A DNA stretch of 64,000 nucleotides from Segatella baroniae DSM 16972 = JCM 13447. Lineage in GTDB: Bacteria > Bacteroidota > Bacteroidia > Bacteroidales > Bacteroidaceae. Positions 52,472 to 62,968 of the stretch are shown here, piece by piece. Position numbers and translations under genes: made by a program. The notes below the pieces were generated by a model that had not been told where the DNA came from, ran no database searches, and was given only the letters and a program-made list of their open reading frames with translations. Every line of letters begins with the position of its first letter. The first letter of the stretch is position 1. Where the stretch lies: assembly GCF_000426585.1 (NCBI RefSeq), contig NZ_AUFQ01000014.1:1-64000 (forward strand), written 5' to 3'.

Positions 52472-55264
52472 ATGGGTTCAAGATTTATTTTCATTATGTT
52501 GTGCTGCTGGCTTTCGCTGCATTGCGCGGGTCAGCAACATGTCAATGTGAGTGGTGTCGTGGCCGACGCCACCGACAAGACTGCGCTTGCCATGGCCACA
52601 GTTTCGTTTCAAGGCAAGCACCCCAAGGCCACGCTGGCCAATGCCGACGGCCGCTTCTCCATCAACCTGGTGGCGGGCGAAAGCTATGTGATGAAGGTGA
52701 GCTATGTGGGCTACGAGCCTTACCGGCGCACCGTGACGTTTTCCAAGAACACGACGTTGAACGTGAGCCTGAAAGCCAACCTCCGCCTCAGCGAAGTGAC
52801 GGTCACGGCCAAGGAGGCGCAGGGCCTCGTCACCAGGTCGATCATCGGGCGCGACGCGATGAACCAGCTGCAACCCAACAGTCTGGCCGACCTGATGGAA
52901 CTGCTGCCCGGCGGCTACTCCAAAGACCCGAACATGGGCGTGGCCAACACGATAAGTCTGCGCGAAACGGGCAACATGACTTCCGGCGGGGCCTTGTCGC
53001 ACAACAACGCCTTTGCCATCTCGTCGCTCGGAACGCAGTTCGTCGTGGACGGAACGCCCATCAACACCGACGCCAACCTTCAGTTTTCCCCGCTTTCGGA
53101 CACGCAACACGTCACCTCGGGCAGCGGGGCCGAAAACTATCGCAACATCACCAACAAGGGCGTTGACATGCGCACGATAGGCACCGACGACATCGAGCGC
53201 GTGGAAGTGATACGGGGAATACCATCGGTGGAATACGGCAACTTGACCAGCGGCATTGTGAACATCAGGAAGATACGCCGCAAAATGCCGCTCTCGGCCC
53301 GCTTCAAGGCCGACGGCTACAGCAAGTTGTTCTCTTTGGGGAAAGGCGTTGCGCTCGGCAGTGGCGACGCACGGGTGCTGAACGTAGACCTCGGCTATCT
53401 GGATTCCAAGGTGGATCCCACCGACAATCTCGAAAACTACAAGCGGCTGAACGCCTCCTTGCGCTACACGCTCAGGACGACGGCGGGAAAGACGGCGTGG
53501 AAATGGGAGTCGGCATTCGACTATTCCGGTTCCTTCGACAACAGCAAGGCCGATCCCGACCTCAACTACGGGCGTATCGACGAATACCGCTCCAACTACA
53601 ACCGCATGGTCTTCACCAACAGCTGGTCGATGACGCGCAAAAAGGGGCTGCTCCGCGAGTTGGAGGTCAACACCTCCGTGTCGCAGCAGCTGGACCGCCT
53701 GCACGAGCGACGCCTCGTGGCCCCGCAACGCTACGGCATTGTGCCCACGGGATGGGAGGAAGGGGAACGCGAAGCCGCCGCCGTCTATGCCGAATATGTG
53801 GCCGACTATCTGTGCGACGGCAAGCCCTTCAACGCCTGGCTCAAGGCCAAGGCACTGCTCCGCTTGGACGCGGGCAAGCTGGAAAACCGCCTGAAACTGG
53901 GACTCAACTGGGACTATTCCAAGAATTATGGCGACGGTCAGGTGTATGACATGAGCCATCCGCTCAGTGTCAACGGCTGGTCGGCCAGGCCGCGACGCTA
54001 CAAGGACATCCCCGGGCTGCAGAACCTGTCGGCCTTCGGCGAGGAAAACTTCGTGGCGAAGATAGGGGGCAGCGTATTGGAAGGCATGCTCGGCGTGCGC
54101 CTCAACACCATGCCGGGACTTGACAAACGCTTCGAGATGAACGGAAAGGTATATGCCGACCCACGTGTCAACCTCAACTGGCGGTTGCCTTATCTCACCG
54201 TCGGAGGCAGTCCGCTGCGCCTGGCGGTCGCTGCGGGATGGGGGCTGACGACTAAAAACCCCACGCTCAACTATCTCTATCCCGACAATTATTACAGCGA
54301 CTTCGTGGAACTGGCCTACTACGACACCCAAAACCCAGAACGCGACAGCCGCTTCGTGGTGATGAGCTACAGACAGGACCCCACCAACCATGCCATCAAG
54401 CCGGCCCGCAACCGCAAGTGGGAAGTGCGCCTGGACGTCGATTGGAAAGAGAACTCGCTGAGCCTGGACTATTTCTACGAGCAAATGACGTCGGGCTTCC
54501 GCTATTCCCGCATCTACGGCGACTACCTTTACAAGAAATATGACGCTTCGCGGATGTCCGCCGGCACGGACTGGCGCACGCTGCCCTTCGAGAACAGACA
54601 CGTGCTCGACGGCTACCAGCAGGCCTCGAACGGCAGCAAGATGGTGAAGCAGGGCGTCGAACTGCAATTCACCTCGGCCCGCATCCGCGCCTTGCGCACT
54701 CGCGTCAATGTCAGCGGAGCGTGGTTCCACACCACCTACACCAACAGCCAGCCGATGTTCGACCCCGTGAGTACGGTGATAGACAACCGCCCCGTGAGCG
54801 AATCCTACGTGGGCCTCTACGACTGGAACGACGGACGGGTGAACGACAGGCTCAACACCAACTTCACCCTCGACACCCAAGTGCCCGAGTGGGGATTCAT
54901 CTTCACCACATCGGTGCAGTACATGTGGCTCATCAAGACCAAGCGGCAGGAGAAGAACGGCTACCCCATCGCCTATATCTCGGCGGTTGACGGGAAAGTC
55001 CATCCTTACACCCTGGAAAGTGAACAGGATGTTCTTCTGAAGCAGCTGGTGCAAACCTACAAGGCCGACATGTTCCGCCCGTTCACGGTGCCGATGTCGA
55101 TGATCGTCAACCTCAAGGCCACCAAGCGCATCGGACGCTACATGCGGTTGTCTTTCTTTGCCAACAAGATATTGGACTACCTGCCCGACTACAAGTCCAA
55201 CGGCAAGGTGATACGCCGCAACGCCTCGCCCTACTTCGGGGTGGAAGCCAATCTCAACATATAA
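52472..55264 (+). CDS. TonB-dependent outer-membrane receptor
   Basis: 930 residues from ATG 52472 (MGSRFIFIMLCCWLSLHCAG); a slightly earlier ATG at 52457 is possible. After the signal comes a carboxypeptidase-regulatory-like domain about 25-110 (VVADATDKTALAMATVSFQG), then the plug (LSEVTVTAKEAQGLVTRSII, VDGTPINTDANLQFS, ERVEVIRGIPSVEYGNLTSG) and barrel ending NASPYFGVEANLNI. It has no STN domain and is not SusC-sized, so it resembles siderophore, heme or peptide receptors more than glycan importers. It is first in a five-gene operon. Confidence 0.93.
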   Translation: MGSRFIFIMLCCWLSLHCAGQQHVNVSGVVADATDKTALAMATVSFQGKHPKATLANADGRFSINLVAGESYVMKVSYVGYEPYRRTVTFSKNTTLNVSLKANLRLSEVTVTAKEAQGLVTRSIIGRDAMNQLQPNSLADLMELLPGGYSKDPNMGVANTISLRETGNMTSGGALSHNNAFAISSLGTQFVVDGTPINTDANLQFSPLSDTQHVTSGSGAENYRNITNKGVDMRTIGTDDIERVEVIRGIPSVEYGNLTSGIVNIRKIRRKMPLSARFKADGYSKLFSLGKGVALGSGDARVLNVDLGYLDSKVDPTDNLENYKRLNASLRYTLRTTAGKTAWKWESAFDYSGSFDNSKADPDLNYGRIDEYRSNYNRMVFTNSWSMTRKKGLLRELEVNTSVSQQLDRLHERRLVAPQRYGIVPTGWEEGEREAAAVYAEYVADYLCDGKPFNAWLKAKALLRLDAGKLENRLKLGLNWDYSKNYGDGQVYDMSHPLSVNGWSARPRRYKDIPGLQNLSAFGEENFVAKIGGSVLEGMLGVRLNTMPGLDKRFEMNGKVYADPRVNLNWRLPYLTVGGSPLRLAVAAGWGLTTKNPTLNYLYPDNYYSDFVELAYYDTQNPERDSRFVVMSYRQDPTNHAIKPARNRKWEVRLDVDWKENSLSLDYFYEQMTSGFRYSRIYGDYLYKKYDASRMSAGTDWRTLPFENRHVLDGYQQASNGSKMVKQGVELQFTSARIRALRTRVNVSGAWFHTTYTNSQPMFDPVSTVIDNRPVSESYVGLYDWNDGRVNDRLNTNFTLDTQVPEWGFIFTTSVQYMWLIKTKRQEKNGYPIAYISAVDGKVHPYTLESEQDVLLKQLVQTYKADMFRPFTVPMSMIVNLKATKRIGRYMRLSFFANKILDYLPDYKSNGKVIRRNASPYFGVEANLNI

Positions 55265-55297
55265 TCCCCAACCAACAATCCCCCCAAAAACAGAAAG

Positions 55298-56596
55298 ATG
55301 AAAAGCATTCTATACACTTTGGCGCTGGCCATGCTTGCCCTGCTCTCGTCGTGCAGCGACGACAAGGCGCTACAGGAGGTCGCCACAAACCTCACCATCG
55401 ACTATCCCACGAACGTGAAAAACCTCAAGGTAGTGTCGGAGAAGATTCAGTTCGTCAACCTCACGTCGGGCGAGAAGACGAGCGTGGCCCACTCCGGCAA
55501 CATCCGGTTGCCCGAAGGACTTTACGACTGCGTGTATTCGGCCGACGTCACCTACGACAATGGCGACGGAGCGGAGACCGCCACGGCGAAAGGACACCTC
55601 ACCGGCAAGGCCGAGAACGTTTCGCTTACGGAAACTTCGGGAAGTCTGCGCATAGAGACCTTCCTTTCGGCGGCAAACGACGACTTCATCTTTGAGGAGA
55701 TATTCTTTTCCGGCACGCTGCGCGCCTCGGGCTCGCAATACTATGGCGACGGCTATATCAAGATATTCAACAACACCGACCATGTGCTCTATGCCGACGG
55801 GCTGGCCTTCTGCGAGTCGAAGTTCAAGTCGGTGCAGCTTTTCGAATACTCGCCCGACATCCGCAAGGACACGTTTACGGTATGGTCGGTCTACGTGATT
55901 CCCGGCAACGGAACGGAACATCCGGTCATGCCCGGCCAGTCGCTGCTCATCTGCGACACGGGTATCGACCACCGGGTGGCCAACCCCAATTCGTTTGACT
56001 TGAGCAAGGCCGACTTCGAGTGGTACGACATCTCCACGTCGCCCACGCATCTCGACATAGACAGCCCCACGGTGCCCAATCTGGACAAGTGGTATTGCTA
56101 CACGCTGAGCTTCTATGTCCTGCACAACCGCGGATTCACGTCGTTTGCGCTGGCCCGCATTCCGAAAAACGTCAGCAAGGAGCAGTATCTCAAGGACTAT
56201 CTGTACACCTATTATTATACGATGTATCTCCCGCAGGGCACTTTCCCCATGCAGCAAACGGCCTACAAGATTCCCAACGCGTGGATTGTGGACGGGGTGA
56301 ACTGCAGCGTGCAGAGCAAACGGCTGTGGAACATCCTCCCTCCGTCGGTGGATGCGGGATGGACGCACGTCGGATATGTGGATCGCGACAAGACCCGTTA
56401 CTTCCGCAGCATTCGCCGCAAGTTGCAATTCATAGACGGAAAAGGTGTCATCCACCTGCAAGACACCAACAATTCCACAGAAGATTTCAACACGGAGTGC
56501 ATCCCTTCGGTGATAGAGGAACAGGGAACAGCCATCAGTGCCGACGGCACCAAGGCTTCGACACACACCTACGATGGCGTGACCCCGAAGAAGTAG
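55298..56596 (+). CDS. DUF4876 lipoprotein
   Basis: 432 residues. Lipobox LLSSC (Cys about 19) then SDDKALQEVATNLTIDYPTN. The N-terminal beta domain (about 25-115) is followed by the DUF4876 core with DDFIFEEIFFSGTLRASGSQ, DGYIKIFNNTDHVLYADGLA and WNILPPSVDAGWTHVGYVDR. DUF4876 proteins are regularly encoded between a TonB receptor and a DUF6850 barrel in Bacteroidetes. Surface-exposed binding or accessory role inferred. The gene lies 33 bp after the receptor gene. Confidence 0.82.
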   Translation: MKSILYTLALAMLALLSSCSDDKALQEVATNLTIDYPTNVKNLKVVSEKIQFVNLTSGEKTSVAHSGNIRLPEGLYDCVYSADVTYDNGDGAETATAKGHLTGKAENVSLTETSGSLRIETFLSAANDDFIFEEIFFSGTLRASGSQYYGDGYIKIFNNTDHVLYADGLAFCESKFKSVQLFEYSPDIRKDTFTVWSVYVIPGNGTEHPVMPGQSLLICDTGIDHRVANPNSFDLSKADFEWYDISTSPTHLDIDSPTVPNLDKWYCYTLSFYVLHNRGFTSFALARIPKNVSKEQYLKDYLYTYYYTMYLPQGTFPMQQTAYKIPNAWIVDGVNCSVQSKRLWNILPPSVDAGWTHVGYVDRDKTRYFRSIRRKLQFIDGKGVIHLQDTNNSTEDFNTECIPSVIEEQGTAISADGTKASTHTYDGVTPKK

Positions 56597-56624
56597 AAGA
56601 AGTAAAGGACTAAAAGCAAAAGAC

Positions 56625-58160
56625 GTGAACAAGAAGACAGCTCACTTCCTGATGGCGGTTTCGCTTGCCGTCGTCGGCCCTATCGCTTCGGCAAAGGCCG
56701 ACGACAACGTTGTGGAGAGACAGTTGGAACACCGGAGCGACACCCGCTCATGGTTTCCGGAAGTCTACCGCAACCCCGCCATGCAATGGAATCGTTACCG
56801 GTATTCGCTGAACCGGTTGGCCTCGACCTACACCGACAGCCGGGCCACGCTTCCACAGCAGTTGGAGCATGGCGACAAGACGACGGCAGTCGTGGGCGAC
56901 ATAGACGCGTTTCTGCGAAAGAAGCATGTCTCCCTCTGGGGGACGGCGCACTACGCCAATGGCAAGACCCGCCACATACGCTATAACGAGACCACCGATT
57001 TCGACCTTCTTTATCCCTATGTCATGGCCGATACTGTCGGCGGAGGCGTCTCGCGCAAGGAGACCTACGACTTCACGGGGGGCTTCGCCCACCACAAGGA
57101 CAGATGGACAATCGGTGTGGAAGGCCGCTACACGGCCCGGTTGGAATACCGGACAGTGGACCCGCGCCCCAAGAACCTCACGGGAGACTTGCAGGTGAAG
57201 GCGGGAATGGGCTGGTCAGGCCTCTTCAGCGGGACTTACGAGGGGGGACTGTCGGCGGGCGTCCGACGCTACAAGCAGACGAACGCGCTCGCGTTTTACA
57301 ACGAGACGTCGCAGCCGGCCGTCTATCATCTCACCGGACTGGGCGTGGATTACTACCGGTTCAGGGGTTCCTACACCTCCACCTACTACAAAGGACTGGG
57401 ATGGAATGCCACGATGGAGCTGCGACCCGCCGCTCCCCGAAACGGCGTCTACGCTTCGTTGAACTACAGTTTCCTGGCTGTGGAGAAAATCATTTCCGAC
57501 CTCAACGAACTTCCGCTCACGAAGTTGGAGTTGCGACACCAAGGCTTCGAACTGGGCTACCTGCGCAAGGGACAAGCTTGCACGTGGGGCGTGAGGATGG
57601 CGGAAACCCACGACGAGCGGCGTGGAATGGAAAACATCTTCGGCTCGGCGCAAGACAACATCTATCCACAGATCGCTTCGGGCCGGCAGTATCGGGAGAG
57701 ACGATGGAACCTCTCGGGGGCGTTGCTGTGCCAATATCGCCCGTCGGGCACGGCCGTATATGACCTTTCGTTGACCCAACACTACCGCCACATCCGCGAA
57801 AGCCACGTCGACCCATGGCGGAAAATGTCCTCTTCTGCGCAGATTTCAACCTTCTCGCTGAAAGGAATGTGGCAGATGAAGCGGTGGCTACTGCAAACCG
57901 CCGCGCGCTTGGACTACGCCTGGAACAGCCGTTGCAGCACGACGCTGAACGGAAGTGTCAATGAGCGCATGATGGCCCCCGTGCGTCATCGCTGTGCCTT
58001 CTACGGCAACAACCGCCAGGAAGCCGCCTTGCGGGCCGAAGCCGACTATGCCGTGAACCGCCATTACAGCGTGTTTGTCGCCGCCGAATGGAATCACGCA
58101 CGCTACATGAAGACAGAACACAACAACCTCCTGCGCCTTTCGCTGGGCATGGAGTTCTGA
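56625..58160 (+). CDS. DUF6850-type outer-membrane beta-barrel protein
   Basis: 511 residues from a GTG at 56625 (reads NKKTAHFLMAVSLAVVGPIA after the start, signal ending ASAKA). Alternating hydrophobic/polar beta strands rich in Tyr and Arg run to the C-terminus, which ends LLRLSLGMEF with the terminal Phe of outer-membrane barrels. ITSDLNELPLTKLELRHQGF-like and FGSAQDNIYPQIASG stretches fit DUF6850. It stands between the DUF4876 and the secreted protein genes. It may be a second pore or a structural partner of the receptor. Confidence 0.72.
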   Translation: MNKKTAHFLMAVSLAVVGPIASAKADDNVVERQLEHRSDTRSWFPEVYRNPAMQWNRYRYSLNRLASTYTDSRATLPQQLEHGDKTTAVVGDIDAFLRKKHVSLWGTAHYANGKTRHIRYNETTDFDLLYPYVMADTVGGGVSRKETYDFTGGFAHHKDRWTIGVEGRYTARLEYRTVDPRPKNLTGDLQVKAGMGWSGLFSGTYEGGLSAGVRRYKQTNALAFYNETSQPAVYHLTGLGVDYYRFRGSYTSTYYKGLGWNATMELRPAAPRNGVYASLNYSFLAVEKIISDLNELPLTKLELRHQGFELGYLRKGQACTWGVRMAETHDERRGMENIFGSAQDNIYPQIASGRQYRERRWNLSGALLCQYRPSGTAVYDLSLTQHYRHIRESHVDPWRKMSSSAQISTFSLKGMWQMKRWLLQTAARLDYAWNSRCSTTLNGSVNERMMAPVRHRCAFYGNNRQEAALRAEADYAVNRHYSVFVAAEWNHARYMKTEHNNLLRLSLGMEF

Positions 58161-58199
58161 ATTTGAGATCAATAAATATTCAACTAAAACCCAAAGACT

Positions 58200-59981
58200 A
58201 TGATGAAAAATTTACTCCTTTCGTTTGTAATGCTGGCAACCATGGCCGCAGCTCATGCCGCGGACTTCAAATACCAGTGGCACCACACCATCTACGGGCA
58301 GACCAAGTCCGGCAACACGCCCGTTTCCGTCATCAAGACTACGGACGGCAACTATGTAACCTTCAACGCCTTCGGTACCAACACGCTCACTGGAACCAAA
58401 GTCTATTTCGACGGGCAACCGCTTAAAGACGCCCAAGGGAAAGAGATTGAGGGCTGCCTGTATGTCGGGACTAATGACAACTCCGTCAACGACAACCTCC
58501 TGTTGCAGAAAATGAATCCCCAAACAGGCGCCGTGATGTGGACGGTGTACTCGGACAAGGGCTATCTCTACAACAACAAATCCATCTATCCGACGGCCGA
58601 CGGCGGCCTGGTCTTTGCCGGCGACGTGCGCAATCTGGCCGACAAGACGGAAACGACACTCTTCCGCCTCGTCGGGGCTGACGACAAGAAGGTGGAAGTG
58701 AGTTACACGCCGGCCGGAGACGGCCATTCTTCCGTTGAAGGGGTCATCGCCAAGATAGACAAGGACGGGCACGTGGAATGGGCCAGGTTGATAGCCACCA
58801 CCACGCATCCCACCGTCAAAGGCAAGACTTTCGGCAGCTATGCCATCTATTACAAGGGGCTGGTCGTAGACAGCAAGGGCAACATCTATGTGTGCGGCAA
58901 CTACATGTCGTCCGTCACCTTTGAAAAGCGTGACGGCACAAAGGAGACGCACGAGGCCAAGAACACGGCAGCATGGGACGGCAGCATACAGTCATCGGCA
59001 GGCGACCCGTTCATCGCCAAACTCGATAAGGACGGCTATCTGCTCCAGTTCATGACAGAAGACGAAAGCAACATCAAGTTTGCGACATTCGAGAAGATGG
59101 TCATCCATGATGATGTTCTTTATGTGAGCGGACGCTTTCAGGGCGACGGCACCGCCACCATCAAGTTCGGCGACACCACCTTGAAACCCAACGATTGCCA
59201 CAACCTCATCTATGCTTCCATCAGAACAAATGATTTGAAGCCCAACTACATCAAGATGTTGGTCGGCGGGAAGTTCGGTGGCACGAGTTATGCCGTACAG
59301 AACATGAACCTCCAATACTATAACGGCAGCCTCTATATGACCGGTCTGATTACGGGAAGCTTGGCCGACGACGCCTCTCCGACGCCTTTCATCTCCACAA
59401 CGACCAAGATGCGTGAAGCCATGATCGTAAAGGCGGACGCCAAAAGCGGCAACCGGCTGGCTGCCGGCATAGACGGGAAGTCCATCACAGCCGCCTATGC
59501 CGTGGTCGAAACGAAAGACCCTGCCACCGTTTGGGTCTACGGATATTCATTATCAACGAAAGCCCGGCTCAACAAATATACGCTCAAGGACGGTAAACTT
59601 ACGAAAGAGAAGGAAGAAATCGTACTCAATCAAGCCTCTGTAGGCATGTTGGGAGCACCCCTGATTGACGGCAACGCTTTCGTTTCCATGGCAAGACCAC
59701 GCGGCAACTCCGGCACCGTCTTGGGCGCAACAGGTGAACCGACCCAATTCTACAACTGGGGCATTGTCCTCACGAAGCACACCTGCGACGACATTCAACC
59801 CGAGAGTGGCGTGCCGGCCAGTATCAAGGACCTGAACGTGCAGCAGAACAATGCGGGCAACTGCAACGTCTATACGCTCAGGGGCGTGCTCGTCAAGCGG
59901 GCCAAGACCATGGCGGAGGCCATCGACAACCTGCCTGCGGGCCTCTATATCATCGGCGGCAAGAAGATGGTCGTGAGATAA
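58200..59981 (+). CDS. Secreted protein with T9SS-like C-terminal domain
   Basis: 593 residues. A signal peptide (MMKNLLLSFVMLATMAAAHA) is followed by a large domain of repeated Gly/Asp-rich beta segments (YPTADGGLVFAGDVRN, GVIAKIDKDGHVEWARLIAT, SKGNIYVCGNYMSSVTFEK), which looks like a beta-propeller of the SBBP kind. The last 50 residues (YTLRGVLVKRAKTMAEAIDN, LPAGLYIIGGKKMVVR) resemble type IX secretion sorting domains of Prevotella. Surface display is inferred. The 55-bp gap to the M16 gene keeps it in the operon. Confidence 0.7.
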   Translation: MMKNLLLSFVMLATMAAAHAADFKYQWHHTIYGQTKSGNTPVSVIKTTDGNYVTFNAFGTNTLTGTKVYFDGQPLKDAQGKEIEGCLYVGTNDNSVNDNLLLQKMNPQTGAVMWTVYSDKGYLYNNKSIYPTADGGLVFAGDVRNLADKTETTLFRLVGADDKKVEVSYTPAGDGHSSVEGVIAKIDKDGHVEWARLIATTTHPTVKGKTFGSYAIYYKGLVVDSKGNIYVCGNYMSSVTFEKRDGTKETHEAKNTAAWDGSIQSSAGDPFIAKLDKDGYLLQFMTEDESNIKFATFEKMVIHDDVLYVSGRFQGDGTATIKFGDTTLKPNDCHNLIYASIRTNDLKPNYIKMLVGGKFGGTSYAVQNMNLQYYNGSLYMTGLITGSLADDASPTPFISTTTKMREAMIVKADAKSGNRLAAGIDGKSITAAYAVVETKDPATVWVYGYSLSTKARLNKYTLKDGKLTKEKEEIVLNQASVGMLGAPLIDGNAFVSMARPRGNSGTVLGATGEPTQFYNWGIVLTKHTCDDIQPESGVPASIKDLNVQQNNAGNCNVYTLRGVLVKRAKTMAEAIDNLPAGLYIIGGKKMVVR

Positions 59982-60036
59982 AGAAGAAGCAAGTGGTTGA
60001 AATCATCAGACTTGCAAACCCTGAAACATTTCCTAC

Positions 60037-62862
60037 ATGAAGAAATACTTTCCATGGGTGCTGCTCTTGCTGCTGTCGCCGACCCTCGTCGTCGCACAAG
60101 CACTGGAGCAGGACCCTTCTTTCCTGACGGGAAAGCTGAAGAACGGACTGACCTACTACATCCGTCACAACGCCAAGGAGCCGGGCATAGCCGACTTCTA
60201 CATCGCCCAACGGGTGGGTTCCATCCTCGAAGAGCCTCGGCAGCGCGGACTGGCCCACTTCCTGGAGCACATGGCCTTCAACGGCACCACACACTTTCGG
60301 GGCAACGGCAAGTCGCCGGCCATCGTGCCGTGGTGTGAGAGCGTGGGCGTGAAGTTCGGTGCCAACCTCAATGCCTATACGAGCGTCGACCAAACGGTGT
60401 ACAACATATCGGCGGTGCCTGTGGGGCGCGAGGCCGTGCTCGACTCGGCCCTGCTCATCCTGCACGACTGGAGCCACGACCTGCTGCTCACCGACAAAGA
60501 GATAGACAAGGAGCGTGGCGTGATACACGAAGAATGGCGCACGCGCCGTGCCGGAAAGGCCACGCAGCGCATGATGGAACGGGTGCTCCCGACGGTCTAC
60601 CGGGGCACGAAGTATGAAGACTGCCTGCCCATCGGGTCGATGGACATCGTGGACAACTTCCCCTACAAGGACCTGCGCGACTATTACAAGAAATGGTATC
60701 GGCCCGACTTGCAGGCCATCATCGTGGTGGGCGACATCCGCCCGGCCGAGGTGGAGGCGAAAATCAAGCGGCTGTTCGGCGCCATTCCACGCCCCAAACG
60801 GGCCGCCGAGCGCGTCTACTATCCCGTGGCCGACAACGACCGGATGATTGTGGCCACCGACCGCGACAGCGAACAGCCCATCATGCTGGCCAACCTCTTC
60901 ATGAAGCACGATGTGGTGCCCGACGGCGAGAAGACCACCGTCGGCTATCTGCGCGACAACTACATCGAGTCGCTCATCCTCTCCATGCTCAACGCCCGTT
61001 TGCAGGAATTGCAACAGCAGGCCGTCCCGCCCTTCCTGTCGGCCTCGGCCCATGCCGGCCCCTTCCTGGTGTCGCGCACCAAGGATGCTTTCCGGCTCTC
61101 TTTCGGCTGCAGGCAGGAGAATGTGAAAGGCTCGTTCGACGCCGTGATAGCCGAGAGCGAGCGTGCCCGCCGCTACGGGTTCACCGAGAGCGAACTGCAA
61201 CGGGCGCAAGACCGACGGCTGAAGGTGGCCGAACGCCAATATGCCGAGCGCAACGACCGCCGCAACCACTACTTCGTGAACAAGGCACTGCAGAACTTCC
61301 TGTCGGCCGAACCGGTGGTCACGGAGGCGTTCCAGCTTGAACTCATCAGGCAATTCAACCGTACCGTCACCTCGGAGCAGGTGAACAGGGCGGTGAAAAG
61401 CTTGATTTCGGACAGGAACCAGGTGCTGGTGGTCTACGCACCCGACAAGCCCGAGTTCGTTCTGCCGCCCGACGACACGCTCGAACGGTATGTGCTCGAC
61501 GCGCAAGCGAGGACTTACGAGCCTTACAGCGAGCCGCAACTGACCGGCGAACTCATCCCCACGCCGCCCCAACCGGGGACGATCGTCGGCGAACGGGCGG
61601 GCCTGCATGGCACGAAGGTGCTGGAACTGAGCAACGGCGTCACCGTCTATGTCAAGCAGACCGATCACAGCAAAGACCAGATAGCCATGCGCCTCTGGGG
61701 CGAGGGCGGCACGTCGCGCTATCCCGACAGCGACGCGCCCAACTTCCCGTTTGTCACCAGCGCCATCACCGACGCTGGTGTGGGGGCTTTCGACAAGAAC
61801 ACGCTGCACAAAATGCTCGCCTCGAAGATGGCCGGCGTCACGCCATCCATCAGCGACGACACGCAGCAGCTTACCGGAAAGTCGTCGGTCAAAGACCTCA
61901 AGACAATGCTGGAGCTCACCTATCTCTACTTCGCGCAGCCCCGCCGTGACACCATTGCCTTCAATGGGGCGATAGACCGCATGCGCTCTTTCCTGACCAA
62001 CAGGGAGGCCAACCCGCAGGTGAGCTACAACGACTCGCTCGTCGCGATACTCTACGGCAACCATCCACGCATGCAGCCCACCAAGCGCGAGACGCTCGAC
62101 CGCGTGTCCTACGACCGTGTGTGGCAAATCTACCGGGAGTGCTTCGCCGATGCGTCCAAGTTCACCATGCTGCTTGTGGGCAATGTCGACATCGACGCCC
62201 TGCGTCCCCTGCTCTGCCGGTATGTCGCCACGCTGCCGTCGAGCAAGAACAACACGGCAACCCAACCGACAGGCTGGAAGAAACATCCCACGCCCGACGT
62301 GCGTGACGCCGACGAGACGCGGCTCTTCAAAAAGCGGATGAACACGCCCTCGGCATTGGTCAACATCTTCTACACCTTTGAAGAGCCTTACACCGCCAAG
62401 AGCGACCTTGCGCTGGACGTGCTGCAACGCGTGTTGCAGACGGCCTACACCGACAGCGTGCGCGAGGAGAAGGGGGGCACCTACGGGGTGAGCGTCAGCT
62501 ATGAGCTTGAGAAGGACAACCGTCCCACGGCCATGCTGCGCATCACCTTCCGCACCGACCCCGCCAAGTATGCCACACTGATACCCATCGTCTACCGGCA
62601 GCTGGCGCATATCGCCGAACGCGGCCCCAACCCGGCGAGCATGGACAAGGCGAAGAAGTATCTGCTGAAGACCTACGGCCAAAACATCATCGACAACGGC
62701 TATTGGGATTATGTCATCTACCATCAGCTGCAAGACGGCATTGATTTCCACACCGGCTACGAGCAGCTGGTGCGCAACCTCACCGCCCGCGATGTGCAAC
62801 AAATGGCGAAAGACCTTCTCGACAGTCGTCGTCGCATAGAGGTGACCATGCAGAGCGAATAG
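60037..62862 (+). CDS. M16 (pitrilysin-family) zinc metalloprotease
   Basis: 941 residues with a signal peptide (MKKYFPWVLLLLLSPTLVVA). The inverted zinc motif HFLEH is at 74-78 (GLAHFLEHMAFNG), with a further Glu ligand expected in DKEIDKERGVIHEEW. Four M16 modules in two halves give the full-length, clamshell form; the C-terminal half lacks the motif, as usual. Such enzymes degrade peptides that fit their chamber. Its place after a TonB receptor suggests that imported peptides or peptide-bearing carriers are processed in the periplasm. Confidence 0.93.
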   Translation: MKKYFPWVLLLLLSPTLVVAQALEQDPSFLTGKLKNGLTYYIRHNAKEPGIADFYIAQRVGSILEEPRQRGLAHFLEHMAFNGTTHFRGNGKSPAIVPWCESVGVKFGANLNAYTSVDQTVYNISAVPVGREAVLDSALLILHDWSHDLLLTDKEIDKERGVIHEEWRTRRAGKATQRMMERVLPTVYRGTKYEDCLPIGSMDIVDNFPYKDLRDYYKKWYRPDLQAIIVVGDIRPAEVEAKIKRLFGAIPRPKRAAERVYYPVADNDRMIVATDRDSEQPIMLANLFMKHDVVPDGEKTTVGYLRDNYIESLILSMLNARLQELQQQAVPPFLSASAHAGPFLVSRTKDAFRLSFGCRQENVKGSFDAVIAESERARRYGFTESELQRAQDRRLKVAERQYAERNDRRNHYFVNKALQNFLSAEPVVTEAFQLELIRQFNRTVTSEQVNRAVKSLISDRNQVLVVYAPDKPEFVLPPDDTLERYVLDAQARTYEPYSEPQLTGELIPTPPQPGTIVGERAGLHGTKVLELSNGVTVYVKQTDHSKDQIAMRLWGEGGTSRYPDSDAPNFPFVTSAITDAGVGAFDKNTLHKMLASKMAGVTPSISDDTQQLTGKSSVKDLKTMLELTYLYFAQPRRDTIAFNGAIDRMRSFLTNREANPQVSYNDSLVAILYGNHPRMQPTKRETLDRVSYDRVWQIYRECFADASKFTMLLVGNVDIDALRPLLCRYVATLPSSKNNTATQPTGWKKHPTPDVRDADETRLFKKRMNTPSALVNIFYTFEEPYTAKSDLALDVLQRVLQTAYTDSVREEKGGTYGVSVSYELEKDNRPTAMLRITFRTDPAKYATLIPIVYRQLAHIAERGPNPASMDKAKKYLLKTYGQNIIDNGYWDYVIYHQLQDGIDFHTGYEQLVRNLTARDVQQMAKDLLDSRRRIEVTMQSE

Positions 62863-62968
62863 CCCTGCGCGCCATCAACCGACAAGCCCTGTCCTGACGC
62901 ATGCCATCATTCGTCGGACAGGGCTTTTCCATGTCTTGGCAGACGTCTCCCCGCCTGCCGGACAACAA

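Noticed and set aside
52478-55054. 858-codon minus-strand open frame
   Set aside because: Antisense shadow of the TonB receptor gene, caused by GC-rich codon use.
59950-62802. 950-codon minus-strand open frame
   Set aside because: It mirrors the M16 protease gene; the plus-strand frame has signal, HFLEH motif and family order, while the minus frame is His/Val/Arg-rich without domains.
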